Shown here one piece after another: positions 1 to 13,400 of a DNA stretch of 64,000 nucleotides (position 1 is its first letter; each line of letters begins with the position of its first letter). The stretch covers positions 23,082,589 to 23,146,588 of the forward strand of contig OZ038320.1 of assembly GCA_964035795.1 (NCBI GenBank), read 5' to 3'. A model generated the notes under the pieces. That model did no database searches and was not told the origin of the DNA. It saw nothing but the letters and a program-made list of their open reading frames with translations. The DNA comes from Pterobdella sp. o SKG-2022 (Eukaryota; Annelida; Clitellata; Hirudinida; Piscicolidae). The translations under genes were made by a program, and so were the position numbers.

Positions 1-717
1 AAATAAAAAATAAAAAGAAAAAAAAACAACATTTTCGTAATGACAATTAATACAACATTAATTTGAATAATAATATCGAGTCTTGAATATTTAGTTTTAA
101 AGCTCTGAAACCTTTGATATTAATTGAATTGTCTATAAATCCGGTCTTAAACATTTTATTATGCTGGCTCTTATGCGTACTTTTTACACTCTTTTTTAAA
201 CTTATTTTTTTTTGCTTGAAAAATTTTAAAAATATATTATTATTATTAATAGAAGATTATAATTTATTCAGTATTGACACAAAAAACGTTTATATTACCA
301 AGGATAACCAAAGCAACAAAATATTCTGTTGATATTTCTCTATAAAATTTTATTCTGCAAAAAAGTTAGTAAAAAAATAATGAAAAATTAAAAACGAAAT
401 AACTAGTGTAATAAATACACACACAGGTTTGGTAAAAAACTCGGTTATAGCTTAGGTATATAAGGGAATCTGTTCACAATAGAAAAAATTTTTTTTGGGA
501 AGTTTATATTTTTCAAAAACCAAAAAAAATATTTCAACAATGAAAAATAGTAAACGATTAAATAAAAAGTAAAGAATGCAAGAAAAAATCACGACTTAAT
601 CAATTTTGAATGAACAAGTTAAAAATACAATTATAAAACTAAAAATAACTGTGAAAAAGTCTTTTTTGAAGCTTTGTTTAATTTTTTCAATCATTCTATT
701 TAAAATTGGTGAAATTT
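1..717. other. Flank 3' of QSOX, no gene seen
   Basis: AT-rich sequence downstream of the QSOX stop codon. Any QSOX 3' UTR on the minus strand would lie here. The longest open frame, at 114-332 on the plus strand, is low-complexity Leu/Phe/Asn-rich translation of AT-rich DNA and resembles no family I know. Confidence 0.5.
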
Positions 718-3700
718 TTACAAAATGATGTTTTTCAACAAATGGCACAAAAAGAAACCTCTTTCACTGCAAGAGTCCGCTAGAGGAGTTGAATAGTATC
801 CTACCAAGAATTTGAAAACTTCATGGAAGTTCCAATCAGGTTGTAACGAGGTGAAAACGCTCATTATGTTAAGGGGCTTTCTCCTGCAGGGAATGCAGTC
901 TTCCAAGGCAGGGAACTGGATCTTAGGGTGGATGGGATCTTCAGTGTGTGGGTCGTGGTGGAGTCTTGCATTCACTTTGTTATGAAACTTCCAAAACTCT
1001 ATAACAGCTCTTTTTTCATCCCAAACTGAAGTGGTGTCATTCAACTCTTCTACCCAATACTTGGTTCCTTCAAGGAAGTGGTTGCGACAAACTTCACAGC
1101 TGAAAAAGTTACTCATGTAGCCACGGATTGTGAGAAGAGTTTTTAAACCAGCTTTATCATCACTTTCATCTTAAATGTAATAACACTTCATTTAAAAACT
1201 CATAGTGAAAAAGAAAAGCAAAAATTAGAATCTAGCTATTTTATAATAAAACTCAAAAACCCTTAAAACTCACTGGTTCTCCTGTTATAAGCGGCTACGG
1301 TGACGGTGTGGAAAGTCATCCACATAGAACATGGGTAGCCTCTCAAATGCTCCTGACTCCCTTTGCACCCTTGCCACTCCAGGTCTTTTGGGATGTAAGC
1401 CAAGTCGCTCTAAAAAAGGTTTAAAAAATAAAATTGAAATTTATAGAAGTTTTGATATAAGAATTTAAGTTATGGTGTAAAAAAAACATATACCAATATT
1501 TTTAGGAAAGAATTTTCGGGTTATACCATACTAGCTACTATGAAATAATATAATTAAATAAATACCTATTTAGTGATTTGGTTAAATTTTGATTTGAACA
1601 CTTGATTACTTAAAAACATTTCAATATTTTTTGAAGTATTCAGTTACTCAAAAAAATCATTTTTTTGAGTTTCTTATTAAAGTTGATTGAAAAAACGTGT
1701 TTAAATGACTGATTTCAAAACCTCAGCGAGTTAAAACTTGAATTTCGAAGTTAAAATTGTTAAAACCACAAGCAAAAAACTTTGATTTTTATATTATTTC
1801 TTATCAATCCATTATATTTTGAAGCTTTAAAAAGCTTATACTTAATAAAAAACTAATTAACCTACAATAAAAAGTGTATGGAAATTATAAAATGAAAAGA
1901 TTTCAATCAAAATAATGAAAAAGTACAACTTTATCTGTTTTTCATCATATTCAAAAGAAGAGATTGATCAGTTATGTTAATATATAATATACTAATGTAA
2001 AAAATCGTTTTATAATCATTATTAATTAAGCATTTTTGCTATTTAAACTTTAGGTTCATCGTTGTAATTTTCAAATTTCTTTCAAACATAATCGCGATCG
2101 TTAGTGTTCATATTCTAATCTATATAACATTATAAAAAAAATTAAAAATCCAACCTCGATTTCTTCTAGGAGTTTTAGCCATTGCATGGGAGTGATTTCT
2201 TTCACTCCTTCTAATCCTAGTAAAATACCCTTTAAGAATTTTATCACATGCTTTTCCAATGGAAGATTCTGGTTGAGAGAAATTTATTTATTATAGACAT
2301 TTATAAAATGCGCTTTTTACAGTAATTGAAGTGTGAAAAAACTTTAGCAAGGGTAGTTGAAAATATGACGTTCTAACATCAGCGAGGAGTTGAAGGAACT
2401 TTCTCAATGCTTGCATGGCTTCTTCTCCCAGATTTCTTGCTCCAGGCACTTCAGCATAAAGTGTGTATCTGAGTCCTTTCAATAGATCTACCATTCTCAA
2501 CCCGTGAGCTTTTCTGAGTGATTTTCAAACGTTTTTCGAATACTTATTTGTGGAGTTTTGTGTTTTTATAGAGTTGAAAGATAAAAATTTTGTGGAATTA
2601 AACGACTGTTCAGTATTCTAATGATTGTGAAGATATACTTACACTTGCTAGAAATAATAATTGCCATTCTAGTTTTTTGGATTTCCCTCGAACGTTACAA
2701 AACCTGACTAGTGACATTTTTCATTACAATAATTTTTTTTAATGTTTAAAAATCTCCAACTGGAAATATTGGCCTTGACCTGCACTTAATTATCTTATAT
2801 AGTTTCATAACCTTCGGTTATTTGTGGTGTGTACTGAAGTTTAAAGCTTCTGATAAGGTATATTAAAAATATTGGCTAGATAAAATTCGGTACATTAAAA
2901 AATTTCATTCAATAAATTTTAGAAGAAAAATTTGTTGATCTTTTTATGTTTTTAAAACTGTTTTTCTTTTACTTTGGTTTGAAATAAAAATCCTAATAAA
3001 TACTTGAATACTTTATTTAAACTGTATATAACTCCAACATATTCATTTAAAATACTAAAAATGAAATAAGCTTCAAAAACAGACAAAAACTGAAATGAAA
3101 GTTTAATATAGCTTATGATAAACAAAACATAATGCATTTCACAGAGTTTAGACTACTCATAGTGTTTATAACATGAATAAACCTGTATATATAGGTGTCG
3201 TCATTGACAGTCAAGTTAGTGCTTCCAGCACCATAAGGAGGAATTATTTCAGTCAAGTTTAGGGTGGTATTGTGTCTAGCCTGTACTAATCTCTCAACTA
3301 GATCGTTGTATCCAGTCCTATTATTCGAGCTGAAAAGAATGTTATTGATAAAGTTAAGGTTTTTCGTTTTAGAATAATTATTATTATTAAGATTTTTATA
3401 TCACACAGTTATCAATTCAAGGTTACTTCACAGGCGCTCTAAACTATTATTTTTTTTAATGATTTATCTATTTAAATAAGATAATTGGTATTTATTTTTC
3501 AAACTAGTTTACTTAATCTGTTCTGTAAACTATTTCATGAGTCATTTATGAAAAGTACAAAGTTCCTATAGACATATTTTTCTTTGTTTAAATTAAGCCA
3601 TTGATACTTTTAATAAAAACTATTAGTTGGAAATTTTGAATATCACTATTTCATAGATCGACTGTTTTGTAATTTGCATTCGATCAATTTATCGTGTTTC

Positions 3701-6700
3701 CTTCAAAATAACGTATCATTTTTTTTAGATTGGTATCGCTTTATAAAAATTAATTTATAACTACAAGAAAAAATTACGCAAAAAAGTATTTAAAAACCTA
3801 AAATTAAATTTTATTCATAGCACCTTTGTGAATTTTATGTTAAACTTCTGCATAAGCTGATCACAACAACACGGCATCTTAAGTTTTATCGATTTTAATC
3901 ATTTGCGTCAGTTACTCCAAACATATCTCATCAAAAGTTTATTGATTTGTTCATCAACATATTGTCTAGTTCTACATCGTTTAATAGTTTTTGTTATTAT
4001 CTATAGCATATTCCTATATGTAACAATGATTTTATGAAGCCAAAATCTTATATATTGGGATATCTATATGTTTTCCAACTAAACGGTGGGGTATTTTTAA
4101 AACCTACGCTAGACAAAATTATGTAATCAAAACATCAAAGGCAAAAACCACCTTGGCAAGTGAACGAACTGGTTCTTTTTAATCAGGTACATTCCAGGCT
4201 CGTTCATGTTGTACTTACGGCCAGTGTCAATGTATGTTCTATGTATAGTCACATTCTCTTGTACTATTGAGTTGTCCAGAATGCACTGAAATAGTAATAG
4301 TTGTTTTAATTAATGAATTATAATAAGGTTTTACTCATCTAAAATTTTAGCTGATTTTTAAATAAACATGTTTGTTGCAAATTCTTCATAATTTGGAGAA
4401 ATTATTGGAAAATATAACAATTCGTATTAGTTATTGTTCTTTCAATATTGATTCGTATTCTATTTCAAAACTTTTTTGAAAGTAGTGATTGAAATTGTGG
4501 AAAACTATAGAATAATTTTTGGTAAATTTCGAAAAAAGTAATATATAATTTAACAAATATTTGTATTTAATCAATATATTTTATACTAAACTCATGTTGT
4601 ATACTATAACAGAACAAGAAGAAACGTGTACTCGAAACTTTCAAATGTTTGAAAATTTCGCATCTAAATGAATGAACTTAACATATTTTCGTATAATGAA
4701 GTAAATATAGAATTATTTCTCACTAATTGGAATATAACTAAAAATTTGAGCAAATCATATAATCACCAATTCTCCTTGATGGGTTTTCTGCACTTCCTCA
4801 TCTTCCACAATGATCAAGTTTATCAACGATTCGTTCACTTGTGTTCTCAGCTTCCCAAGCTCTCTACAGATATTTTAAAAATTACTTTTAAATCAATAAA
4901 GTATTAGGTTAAAAATTGCCTTTTTTATTGATATGCCATTCAACGGCTACGACAAAACGATCAAATGATGCTTCTAAATGGCGAGTAATATAAACTAAAA
5001 AATATTTGAAAGTAACTAGTTTGGCTTTTAGAAGCTATTTCATGATATAAATTTCGAAACAACTCAGACTCAAATCTAGATATTAAAGTGTACTAGGGCA
5101 CAAGGAAATATTGAAGTGTATAAATATTTTTTTACTCTGAAAAGCAACCAATCAAATCAATTACGAGTATAAGTAGTGACATTAGCTTCATGAGTTTCTA
5201 AATTTATGAGTATTGAGCTATGAATGCAAAATTAGCAAAACCCAAGAAAAATACTTGTTTCAACGTCCCTATCTTTAGGGCTTACAGACGTTAGCCAATT
5301 CTAATTATGAGTCATAAAAAACGTAAAAATGGAAAAAGAGTATCATTTAAACTTGAATCTGAATTTAATAAATTCATAAAATTGAAATTAATCAAAATAG
5401 TGATGGTTCTGTGAACTTTGGAAATTTGTATCTTTTTTGAGACATCTTAGCTTTTTTAACTTCAGTTTCACCCACTTCAATTTCAACGAAAAAGAGGATT
5501 TTTTCAAAAAACATTTAAAGAAAATAATATTCATGAGTTCAAAATAATTTTCAATTTACGAGGTTCTCATGCATAAAAGTTAAACTTCAAAAAACTGAAT
5601 AAGAAAATCTAAATGAAACAGTGTGTGGCACCAACAATTCATATTGAAGAGGAGGCCAGGTGTCACGACCCTTGCCAGCTTTGATTGTGTCTTGAATGAC
5701 CTTCAGAAGCTCAATCGTGAGGGTTTCCACTGTTCTCCCTTGCAACACAACTGATTCATTCATGTTCCATGGGAGGTAGAACTAAAAGGGTTTCAAGGTT
5801 TTTAATACGAGATCTTTTTTAAATATTCCGATGAGGTTTTTGCTTTGATTTATTGATTGTTTAAAACGCATATTAAAACCGTGAAAATAGTTATAATTTC
5901 AGATAAATTCAGTCTAAGATTATTGCTGATTTAATGAATGTATTAGAAATATTATAAATTCACGTTGAAGTTTTAGAAAATTAACTAATGAAAATATATT
6001 AGATGTCTTTCTGAGAAATTAACTGTTATAGTTTACATTTGAATTTGAAAATTTTCTAATGTTTCTTAGTTCATCATAATTTTAATAAGCGAAAAGTTAA
6101 AACTTAAAAAATGTTTTTTTTTGCTCAGTGTTATTCAAATGGATTGAAACTGAGCGTTGCTATAGAAGTTTTTTCGAGTTAATATCAGTAAAAGCCATTC
6201 AAAGATTTGTAAGACTCGAGTATTTTCATAAATAACTTTCTATAGATACAAATTAAGATTTATTTTAATATTAATTTATACTACCGTATCACAATATTTA
6301 AAACATACACCAACAAACTTTGAATGTAGTTGGCTATCGTTAAATTCATTAAAACATAAACAAATTTGTTACCATTGAACGCATTGAGAATTACGCAGAG
6401 GAGTATAAGCAGACATTTGTGCAGATGTTCATTATCTTATAACCCATAAGATTTTAATGAGGTATTAAACAATTATTTTTCACTCAAAATGTTGCAATGA
6501 AAATTCGACAAAGTTTTAATTGCATTATTTAAAATTATGTAATTTTTTTATTATAATGAAAAAAATTAATTTAGTTAAAAATAATTAAAATTATCTATTT
6601 TCTTATAAATCCCATAAACGAATAAAACAACAAAATAAGGGTAACCCTGAGATGCGGGAAGCCGGTGACGTTGTTTTTTATGAACCATAATCTGCTAGTA

Positions 6701-7899
6701 CTCGTCACAGCCCCCATCTTCACCACTGGAGACCAGCCTGATGAATGATCGTTTGCCTCATTTATTTGAAATTTTTGCTAGTTTTTTGTAATAACATAAA
6801 TTGCAATACAAAATCTTGAAGTTATAATGGGAGTATTGGGAAACTATTTTATTGAATTAGCCATGTGAAGAAATGGATATTTTTCCCAATTACATACAAT
6901 CAGCTAAATGTGTAAGGGAACTTCATAAGAAAAAATTCTTTTATTAGACGTAAATTTGAGAAATTTATAAAGTTTATTTGCAAAAATATAGGTATAATTA
7001 AAAACGATGATTTTTTTTTACTAAATTGATGCATTAAATTGGTTTTTTACGGATTTAAAAATATGAATAAAAACTATAAAAACTAATTCGTTTTAAAAAA
7101 TTGATAATACTTGCATTTTGGCAATTTTTTTTGAAAATTATTCGATAATATTTGCTTCTCAAATTAAACTTTGCTCTGAAAATATATGAAACAAATTTTG
7201 TTGATGTTGCAAGTCTGAAGCTTTCGACAAAGATTGATCCTTAGAAAATTTTAAGCCAAAATAAAATTTTAAAAAACCTGTCTTATCTTTCTTGATAGGT
7301 TTTGTCTTTTCCTTAAGCGTTAGAACGAATGTGTAAAAAAATAGAAAAGTTTTCGAAAAGTTATAAATCAATTTTAATCAAACTTAGCTTTGATGATATT
7401 TTCTCAATAATGATTTTTACATAATGAAAAGTTTTGGCTTCAAATTAAATATAAAAAACCATTTTGTTATTGAATCTATTCTCTTATTACTTAGGCTGCC
7501 TTATCAAGTAATTGCATTTTATAACATGTTAGACACAAGTTAAGTGACATAAAACAAATTTTTCTAAGCTGTCTTAAAAAATTTTTCAGTTTTTTTGAAT
7601 TCAAATCAATTAAGAATAAGAAAAATTCTCTTTGATTAGTTCATGAAGGTAGTATTAAACATTGACTAACCTCTGAGACCAGTGGCAAAGTTGTTGTAAA
7701 TTGGGGCAAAAGCGATGCAGTAGCTACAAGTAGCTAGATAAAATTCCACAAGCCATGAAGTGTGAGATTTTTCAATAGATTCTATAAGTTCTGTGTCATT
7801 GAAGGTTGTGATGTCTTTGTTTTCACTGTAGTCAACTGCTTGACAAAAAACCGTGCATAAAAGGATTGTGACTAAAGAGAGGTTCACATTAATTATCAT
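718..7899 (-). CDS. QSOX: Quiescin sulfhydryl oxidase (QSOX), ten exons
   Basis: A FAD-linked sulfhydryl oxidase of the secretory pathway that makes disulfides in folding proteins and reduces oxygen to peroxide (family knowledge). Exons in transcript order: 7671-7899, 6646-6737, about 5632-5781, 4767-4859, 4152-4285, 3183-3329, 2378-2513, 2155-2268, 1274-1409, 718-1169. The phases join and give about 560 residues, near the usual size of short QSOX. Seen: a signal peptide (residues 1-22), a thioredoxin domain with VEFYLATCSYCIAFAP, the TGFPHLR strand, a helical middle, then the Erv/ALR domain with QGCKGSQEHLRGYPCSMW, the FFSCEVCRNHF redox pair, FWKFHNKVNARL for FAD binding and a last CxxC in LEDCIPCR. 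Odd points: the first redox motif is CSYC where CGHC is common, and the AVDC of the thioredoxin fold reads AVTS. The last exon runs to a stop without an obvious C-terminal membrane anchor. A donor-like site in that exon leaves the true C-terminus open. Confidence 0.9.
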
Positions 7900-7982
7900 T
7901 ATCTTAATTTAATCTATCAGAACTGATAATAAAAAAATTATTTTTTGGCTTATGAAGTACAAGTAAAAGCTTTTGAAATTCT

Positions 7983-7992
7983 CCTTATATAC
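7983..7992 (-). promoter_or_regulatory. Likely TATA box of QSOX
   Basis: Read on the minus strand this is GTATATAAGG, about 85-90 bases upstream of the QSOX start codon at 7899. Both the sequence and the distance suit a core-promoter TATA box. No transcript start is known, so this is inference. Confidence 0.4.
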
Positions 7993-7999
7993 ATGTCGG

Positions 8000-8975
8000 G
8001 GTTAGTGTGTATTTTACAACGAGTGATAAACATACATATCGCGTGAAGTTATGAAGTTATGTATATACTGTTCGCTTCAATCTTATAATATTCTTTAACG
8101 TTTAAATGACAATATTTATTTTTATTAATTCATGATTCAAAAATAAAAAGCTTACAACGTTTATTCAACTCACTTAAAACCTTTTTTTCAGGTTTGCATC
8201 TTTTTGAGCATGCTGTTGCCACATCAAATCCTTAAGTCAGAATTTAAGTTATAATGATACAATAAAAAACGAACTAAAACATCAAAAGGTAGAAAGAAAT
8301 ATAATTAGTTTTTTAAATAAACTTGCAGAACAAAGAAGATGATCAACAAAACTCAATTGGTTTCACCGTAATAGTTAATTAATTAAAAATTTATATTAAT
8401 TGAATAAATTATTTAAAAAACAAAATGGCAAAATTCAATGCTAAGTGAGGTTTTTAAAAATGATGATGATGTACATGAGTATTTTTACTTAAATGATTAT
8501 AACTTCATACCTTATTGATTTGAGCTTACGGCAATGATAAAAACAGTTGAAAAGCCCGTTTTTTACAAAATCATCTATTCTCTTCTATTAACTCGAGTAT
8601 TTTTATTGTGTTTTTAACAAAATACAATTCATAAACTTTTAAATATATGATAAGAATGAAAAAAATTGAATACATTATCGTGAAAATTATTCAACAAAGT
8701 TTGTGTCATCAAATAAAAGACACCCCAATAAATAAGTGACAAGCTTTTAACATGGTTAACTTTTACGTTCATTTTATCTCGTGCTTAAAGTTGAAATAAA
8801 AGTCACAAGTTTTTGTTTCAAAAACCAAATGTTGTCAAACTACTAAATTTGAGAAATTAGCTTCAATTCATAAAGAGCCAGAAGTTTGGTGAAATAAACA
8901 AGGTTTCATAATTGACTGACAGAAAATCTAGGTTCTGATCCAAAACCAACAGAAATAAGAATGCATGGTAGAAGA
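8000..8975. other. Upstream region of QSOX, no gene seen
   Basis: About 1 kb of AT-rich DNA between the QSOX promoter area and the decayed LINE. I see no open frame with recognisable similarity and no RNA gene. Confidence 0.4.
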
Positions 8976-8979
8976 GAAC

Positions 8980-10150
8980 TCACAAAGTTATTTTTTTTTA
9001 TACAAATAAAGGTTTAGGCTTGTGGAATAGTACCCCAAGACGGAAAAAAAGCAAATAATGTTCTACTTTTTAAAAAAGTGCCGAAAATCACAGCAATTAC
9101 ATATCTATGTTATAAACTGTGAAGATAAAACTTAAAAATATTTTGGAACAGATTAGACAAGAAACTTAAGAGAAAGGTGCTTCAAAATACCAGTGTGATT
9201 TTTGAAATGGCCGCAAGACAACGATAGGGTTTTTAATTCTCGGTAACTTCAAAACAAGTGCTTGGAGCAAATTATACAGTACATTGTATCTATTGATTTT
9301 ACTAAAGCACTTAATACATTGAAGAAAAAAAAGCGCTTATGAATTTTGAATAGAAAAAAGTGTTTAAGCCATTTTATAAAAACAATACATGATGGCATGC
9401 AAAATAGATTAAAGCTCTCTTGTGTCACAAATTAAGTGAAGCAGGGCTGTGTTCTTACTCTAAGACTTTTTTTCTTACCTGCACTGCTACATAAAGCCTT
9501 GCCAACACACAATGATGTCTTTTCAAAGATAAGCGGCACGATGTTGGTCTATTTAACATACGCGACTTTAAAGCTATAACATAGGAAGCTTATGTCCGGG
9601 TCAAAGATTAATTTTTGCTGATGGTAGTTTTCTGGTAATGCATTATCTTCACTCCATGCAGAGACTAGATGACAATTTAGCGTGGTCATCAGACCTGTTT
9701 GGGCATCATAAACTGATGTACTACATCGACTCACAAAAAGATCTTATATGTACAGACTATTGTGAAAATCAAAAAGGTGTCTCTTAAATGTGTCAACAGC
9801 TTCTACGTTTCTAGCAACAAATCAAATGACCGTAATCTAGACTAAATTTTGATTTTTTTTATTATATCAAAAAAAAACTCTGGGAGAAACAAACGCGTTT
9901 GTGTGCTCACAAGCTGTCAAGTGTATAGAGCAGTTGTTGCTACATGAAGCTGAAGACTTTTTATCGAACCAATATAGGAAAGCTGTGTCTTTATCATGAG
10001 AAATATGCATTACATAGAGGAAACATTAATTTTGCAATTACAGACTTGTGAACAGAACTGAATTGCTTGCACTGAGTATCTGTCAAAGCAACAAGCTATG
10101 CTTCTTACAATGCATGTCGACTAGTCACCTGCCTAGACAAAAACTCTATT
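8980..10150 (+). mobile_element. Heavily decayed LINE, RT and C-terminal region
   Basis: Translation in all three plus frames gives scattered pieces of a non-LTR reverse transcriptase separated by stops and shifts. About 9050-9300 holds remnants of the RT fingers and palm, including a run like LYLLILLKHL where YIVFIDFTKAF is usual. About 9385-9450 matches the DGMQ...VKQGCVL region. 9545-9580 resembles the LFNIRRLKAKT block after the RT. About 9900-10020 resembles the C-terminal Tyr-Arg-rich segment (TFYRTNIGKL, near RRHIKKLERFH). No frame longer than 60 codons survives. It is a molecular fossil, clearly older than the family A elements elsewhere in the window. Its exact ends cannot be seen. 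Confidence 0.55.
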
Positions 10151-10460
10151 GTATTGATATTTTTATAACTTTAACGAATTTTGTTTTAACCGCTGAATGA
10201 AATTGATTTTTTTAGTGAAATTTATTTTATTGAGTCTAATAAAGTTAATTTAATTGGTGAGGTTGTTTAAAAAAACTTTCATCAAAATGAGATAAAAATG
10301 ACAGTTAATGATAAACTTGGACGTTATAAATTAGTCATCAAAAACAAGAAGCTTAAAATAACAAACTACTATAACTAACGTAAATACAATCAATAAATTA
10401 GCGCCGATATAACAAATATATTAATCGATATATAATCTCAAAATGCAATTTTATCGGGCA

Positions 10461-13400
10461 TTAAGAAATTGGTGACTCGGAAACATTAGTAACAATTTCA
10501 TTACCACGTAATGGCACACCTTCTTTGATATCTCCATTAGCTTTTATTTCATTCATTTTATTATTATGCGTTTCGGAACGACGAAATTTGAAAGCATGCC
10601 AGTAAAAACATAACATAGCTAAACATACAAAAATGAAAGAGAGAATGATATGAACTCCAAATATATTAATATGAGGCAGTAAAATAACTAAAAAAAATTT
10701 CAACATTTCCAGCAACATGTTCAGGCTGTTTTGTACACCATTTACAACGCCTCTTTCTTCATCTGCAATGTTTTCTTGCAGAAGCTGTGTCACCACCAAG
10801 TCTGACATCCATAATCCTTTGTAATACAAAGTTAAATTATTTTAAAACTAGGTACGTTTGTTTCTCTAAAAAATAATGATGGTTTCTCATTAATAACGAA
10901 AAGCTTCGCTTATAGAAAATTTAAATTACTCTCAAAAATGTGGAGATCAAAAATCCCTCTCTCCATGATCTAAACAAAACTTCGTCAAATTTAAAAAAAA
11001 ATTTTGATTTTCAATATTAAAGTATCGAAAAGAGTTGATTATCATTTAAATATTAAATTTGAATGAAATAAGTGAACTAAGTTTTGAATTTTCCTGAAAT
11101 CATCGATAAAATCGATGAGAGCTTCCTGACAAAGTTCAAAATGTGCATTTATTAAAGCTGTTTGGGTAGTTTTTTGCTTATTTCATAAAATTGAAAGAAA
11201 TTCTGATATAATTTTTCAAAATATTTCTTCGAAATATAATTTCTGTTTCTATATAAAAATTTCTATTTCAATGCAGAATAAATATATATATATAAACTTC
11301 CTCATGATTTATGCATTACGTTGAAAGTTCATTTCCGAATTTTTTTCCTTTTTCAGCCTAATTATGGGTTAAAAAAATGAATTAATTTATAAGTTGAAAA
11401 GCACGCGATTTCAATACAAAGTAGGAATATTTAGCTCAGTCACGGCGTTCAATACACCAAACTCACTTTTCCGCAAAAACCCATATGGTCATTCAAAGAT
11501 ATAAAGTAATTTTTTTAATTTCTCAAATATGAGTATCAACGGTGAAATTCTAAAATGATCGATACTTTTGCCGAAAGAATAAATTTTTACTGATTTAAAG
11601 TTTGATAAGCTAAAATTTAACTCTGAAACTCACTATTGTTTCGGGTGTATTTAAAATCATATTAGATTAAATTTCTGTACATGACCCAGTAATTGGGGTT
11701 AAAAGCAGTCGGTCTAAGTTATTGACACTACTTATTGTAATTGATGAAATAAGCCATTTATTTGGGACATATTTAATAAAATAGTTAACCAAACAAATAA
11801 CTAATCTTCTGAAGACATTGACATCTAAAACTTACCAACTCTTGACAAGATGATGCCCACAAGAAGCAATGTGATAGAAATATTAAGGTTAGACAAGAAA
11901 TTATAAGAACGAATGGATTCATGAGCGATATCTGTGGTAAGATTTGTTGAATTGATGTGCCTAAAAGTAGTGTTGTTTGGAAGGTAAGTGTGGTTGGTTG
12001 ATGGGTCTTTTGTGTGGGTGCCGTATGGATCAAACTTGGTGCCAGGTGCCCACACGGATGCTACAACGAGAATCAAACAGAGAACTTCTGCAGTGAATGA
12101 AAACACCCCTGTTTTCTCCAGTCCAATTCTAAAAAAATATTTATAAAATCTATCATATAAACTCAGTTCAGTTATATGTTTTTAAAATCCAACTACGATC
12201 AGTAAAAACAAATTACAACCACAATATGACTTAAGTGTTCAAGCCAATAATTCAATTAATGAGTTTTACACTCCGTAAGAAGCCTATCATTATAGCAATA
12301 GCAAGCATATACTTTAAAATTTGTATATCGAGCATGAAGCTTAAAACAAAGAGAGAAAATTTATGTTTTGGTGTCAGCCCCCATACTTTAATTGGTAAAG
12401 CGGTAAATACCTAAGTTACCGCATCAGCGACTATATCACAGTATGTTTTAATAAGTAGTAGCAAACACTTTTCACTTGGTATTCATTAAATTATAATCAA
12501 TAGGAAGTTACGAATGGTGAGAGTTACACAGTTTCAATAAATTGACAGAATATATGTAAGTAATCTTCAAAAATCTAAAAAAATATTATTCTAACATTTT
12601 CTAAGAATTGAAATAATTATTATTTGAGACCTAATTAAACAACATCAGACCTTTTGGCCATGAAAGAGAACATGATAGCTCCTATGATGCCTGTCAAGCC
12701 TGCCAAACCCATTGAAGTACCCACCAAAAAGTCACTTATATCGTTGGCCGCGATGTAAGCTGCAAGTGATCATAGCTACCATGATTATAGATTACAAATG
12801 TAAGATTGGAGTAAATAAATGAATATTATTAGAAAAATGGGTTTTGTCTATGATGAATGACCGAATTTATGGATCACAAAATAGCCAAAAATCGTTTGAA
12901 AACTTTTTCAACTCACCCACAGTGACAGAATCAAATCCGAGCACAGTCATATAGAGGAGAGCCAAAGAGAGACCCGCCCACACCACTTTTTGTCTAATGT
13001 AAATTTTCCATCCACCTACCATCACTGATAATGATCTTTTCACCACTCCAAAAAAACCGAGTTTTTCTTTTTTCAAAGATTTTTTAACAGTAACTTCATT
13101 ATTTTCGGAATCTTTTTTAGCTGCACCATTTGCCCCCTCACCCATTACCATCATTTCCTTCTCCTCCTCAGCTCTCCCTTGACGAGAATAATTAAAACAA
13201 TTATTAAATAAAAATAAAAAATTTGAGATTTTTCAGATATTTTGATAGTAAGAACAATAAATGTTCTTTTTCATATTTTGCTCAAAAAAAAGTCAAAATC
13301 ATTTTAAAGGTGTTCTAAGACTGTTGAAAAATATTTAACCAAATGAAAGTCAAAATAAAATGCTTAAAAAAAAGAATTTTTCAAATAGATTCAATATAAA

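Noticed and set aside
455..467. TATA-like GTATATAAGG on the plus strand
   Set aside because: No plus-strand gene follows it, and AT-rich DNA yields such strings by chance.
4668..4907. Plus-strand open frame of 79 codons
   Set aside because: The antisense strand is the QSOX exon at 4767-4859.
12365..12450. GC-richer stretch with GGTAAAGCGGTAAATACC, considered as a tRNA or tRNA-derived SINE
   Set aside because: It has no acceptor stem, no convincing A and B boxes and no cloverleaf. Only a short inverted motif is present.
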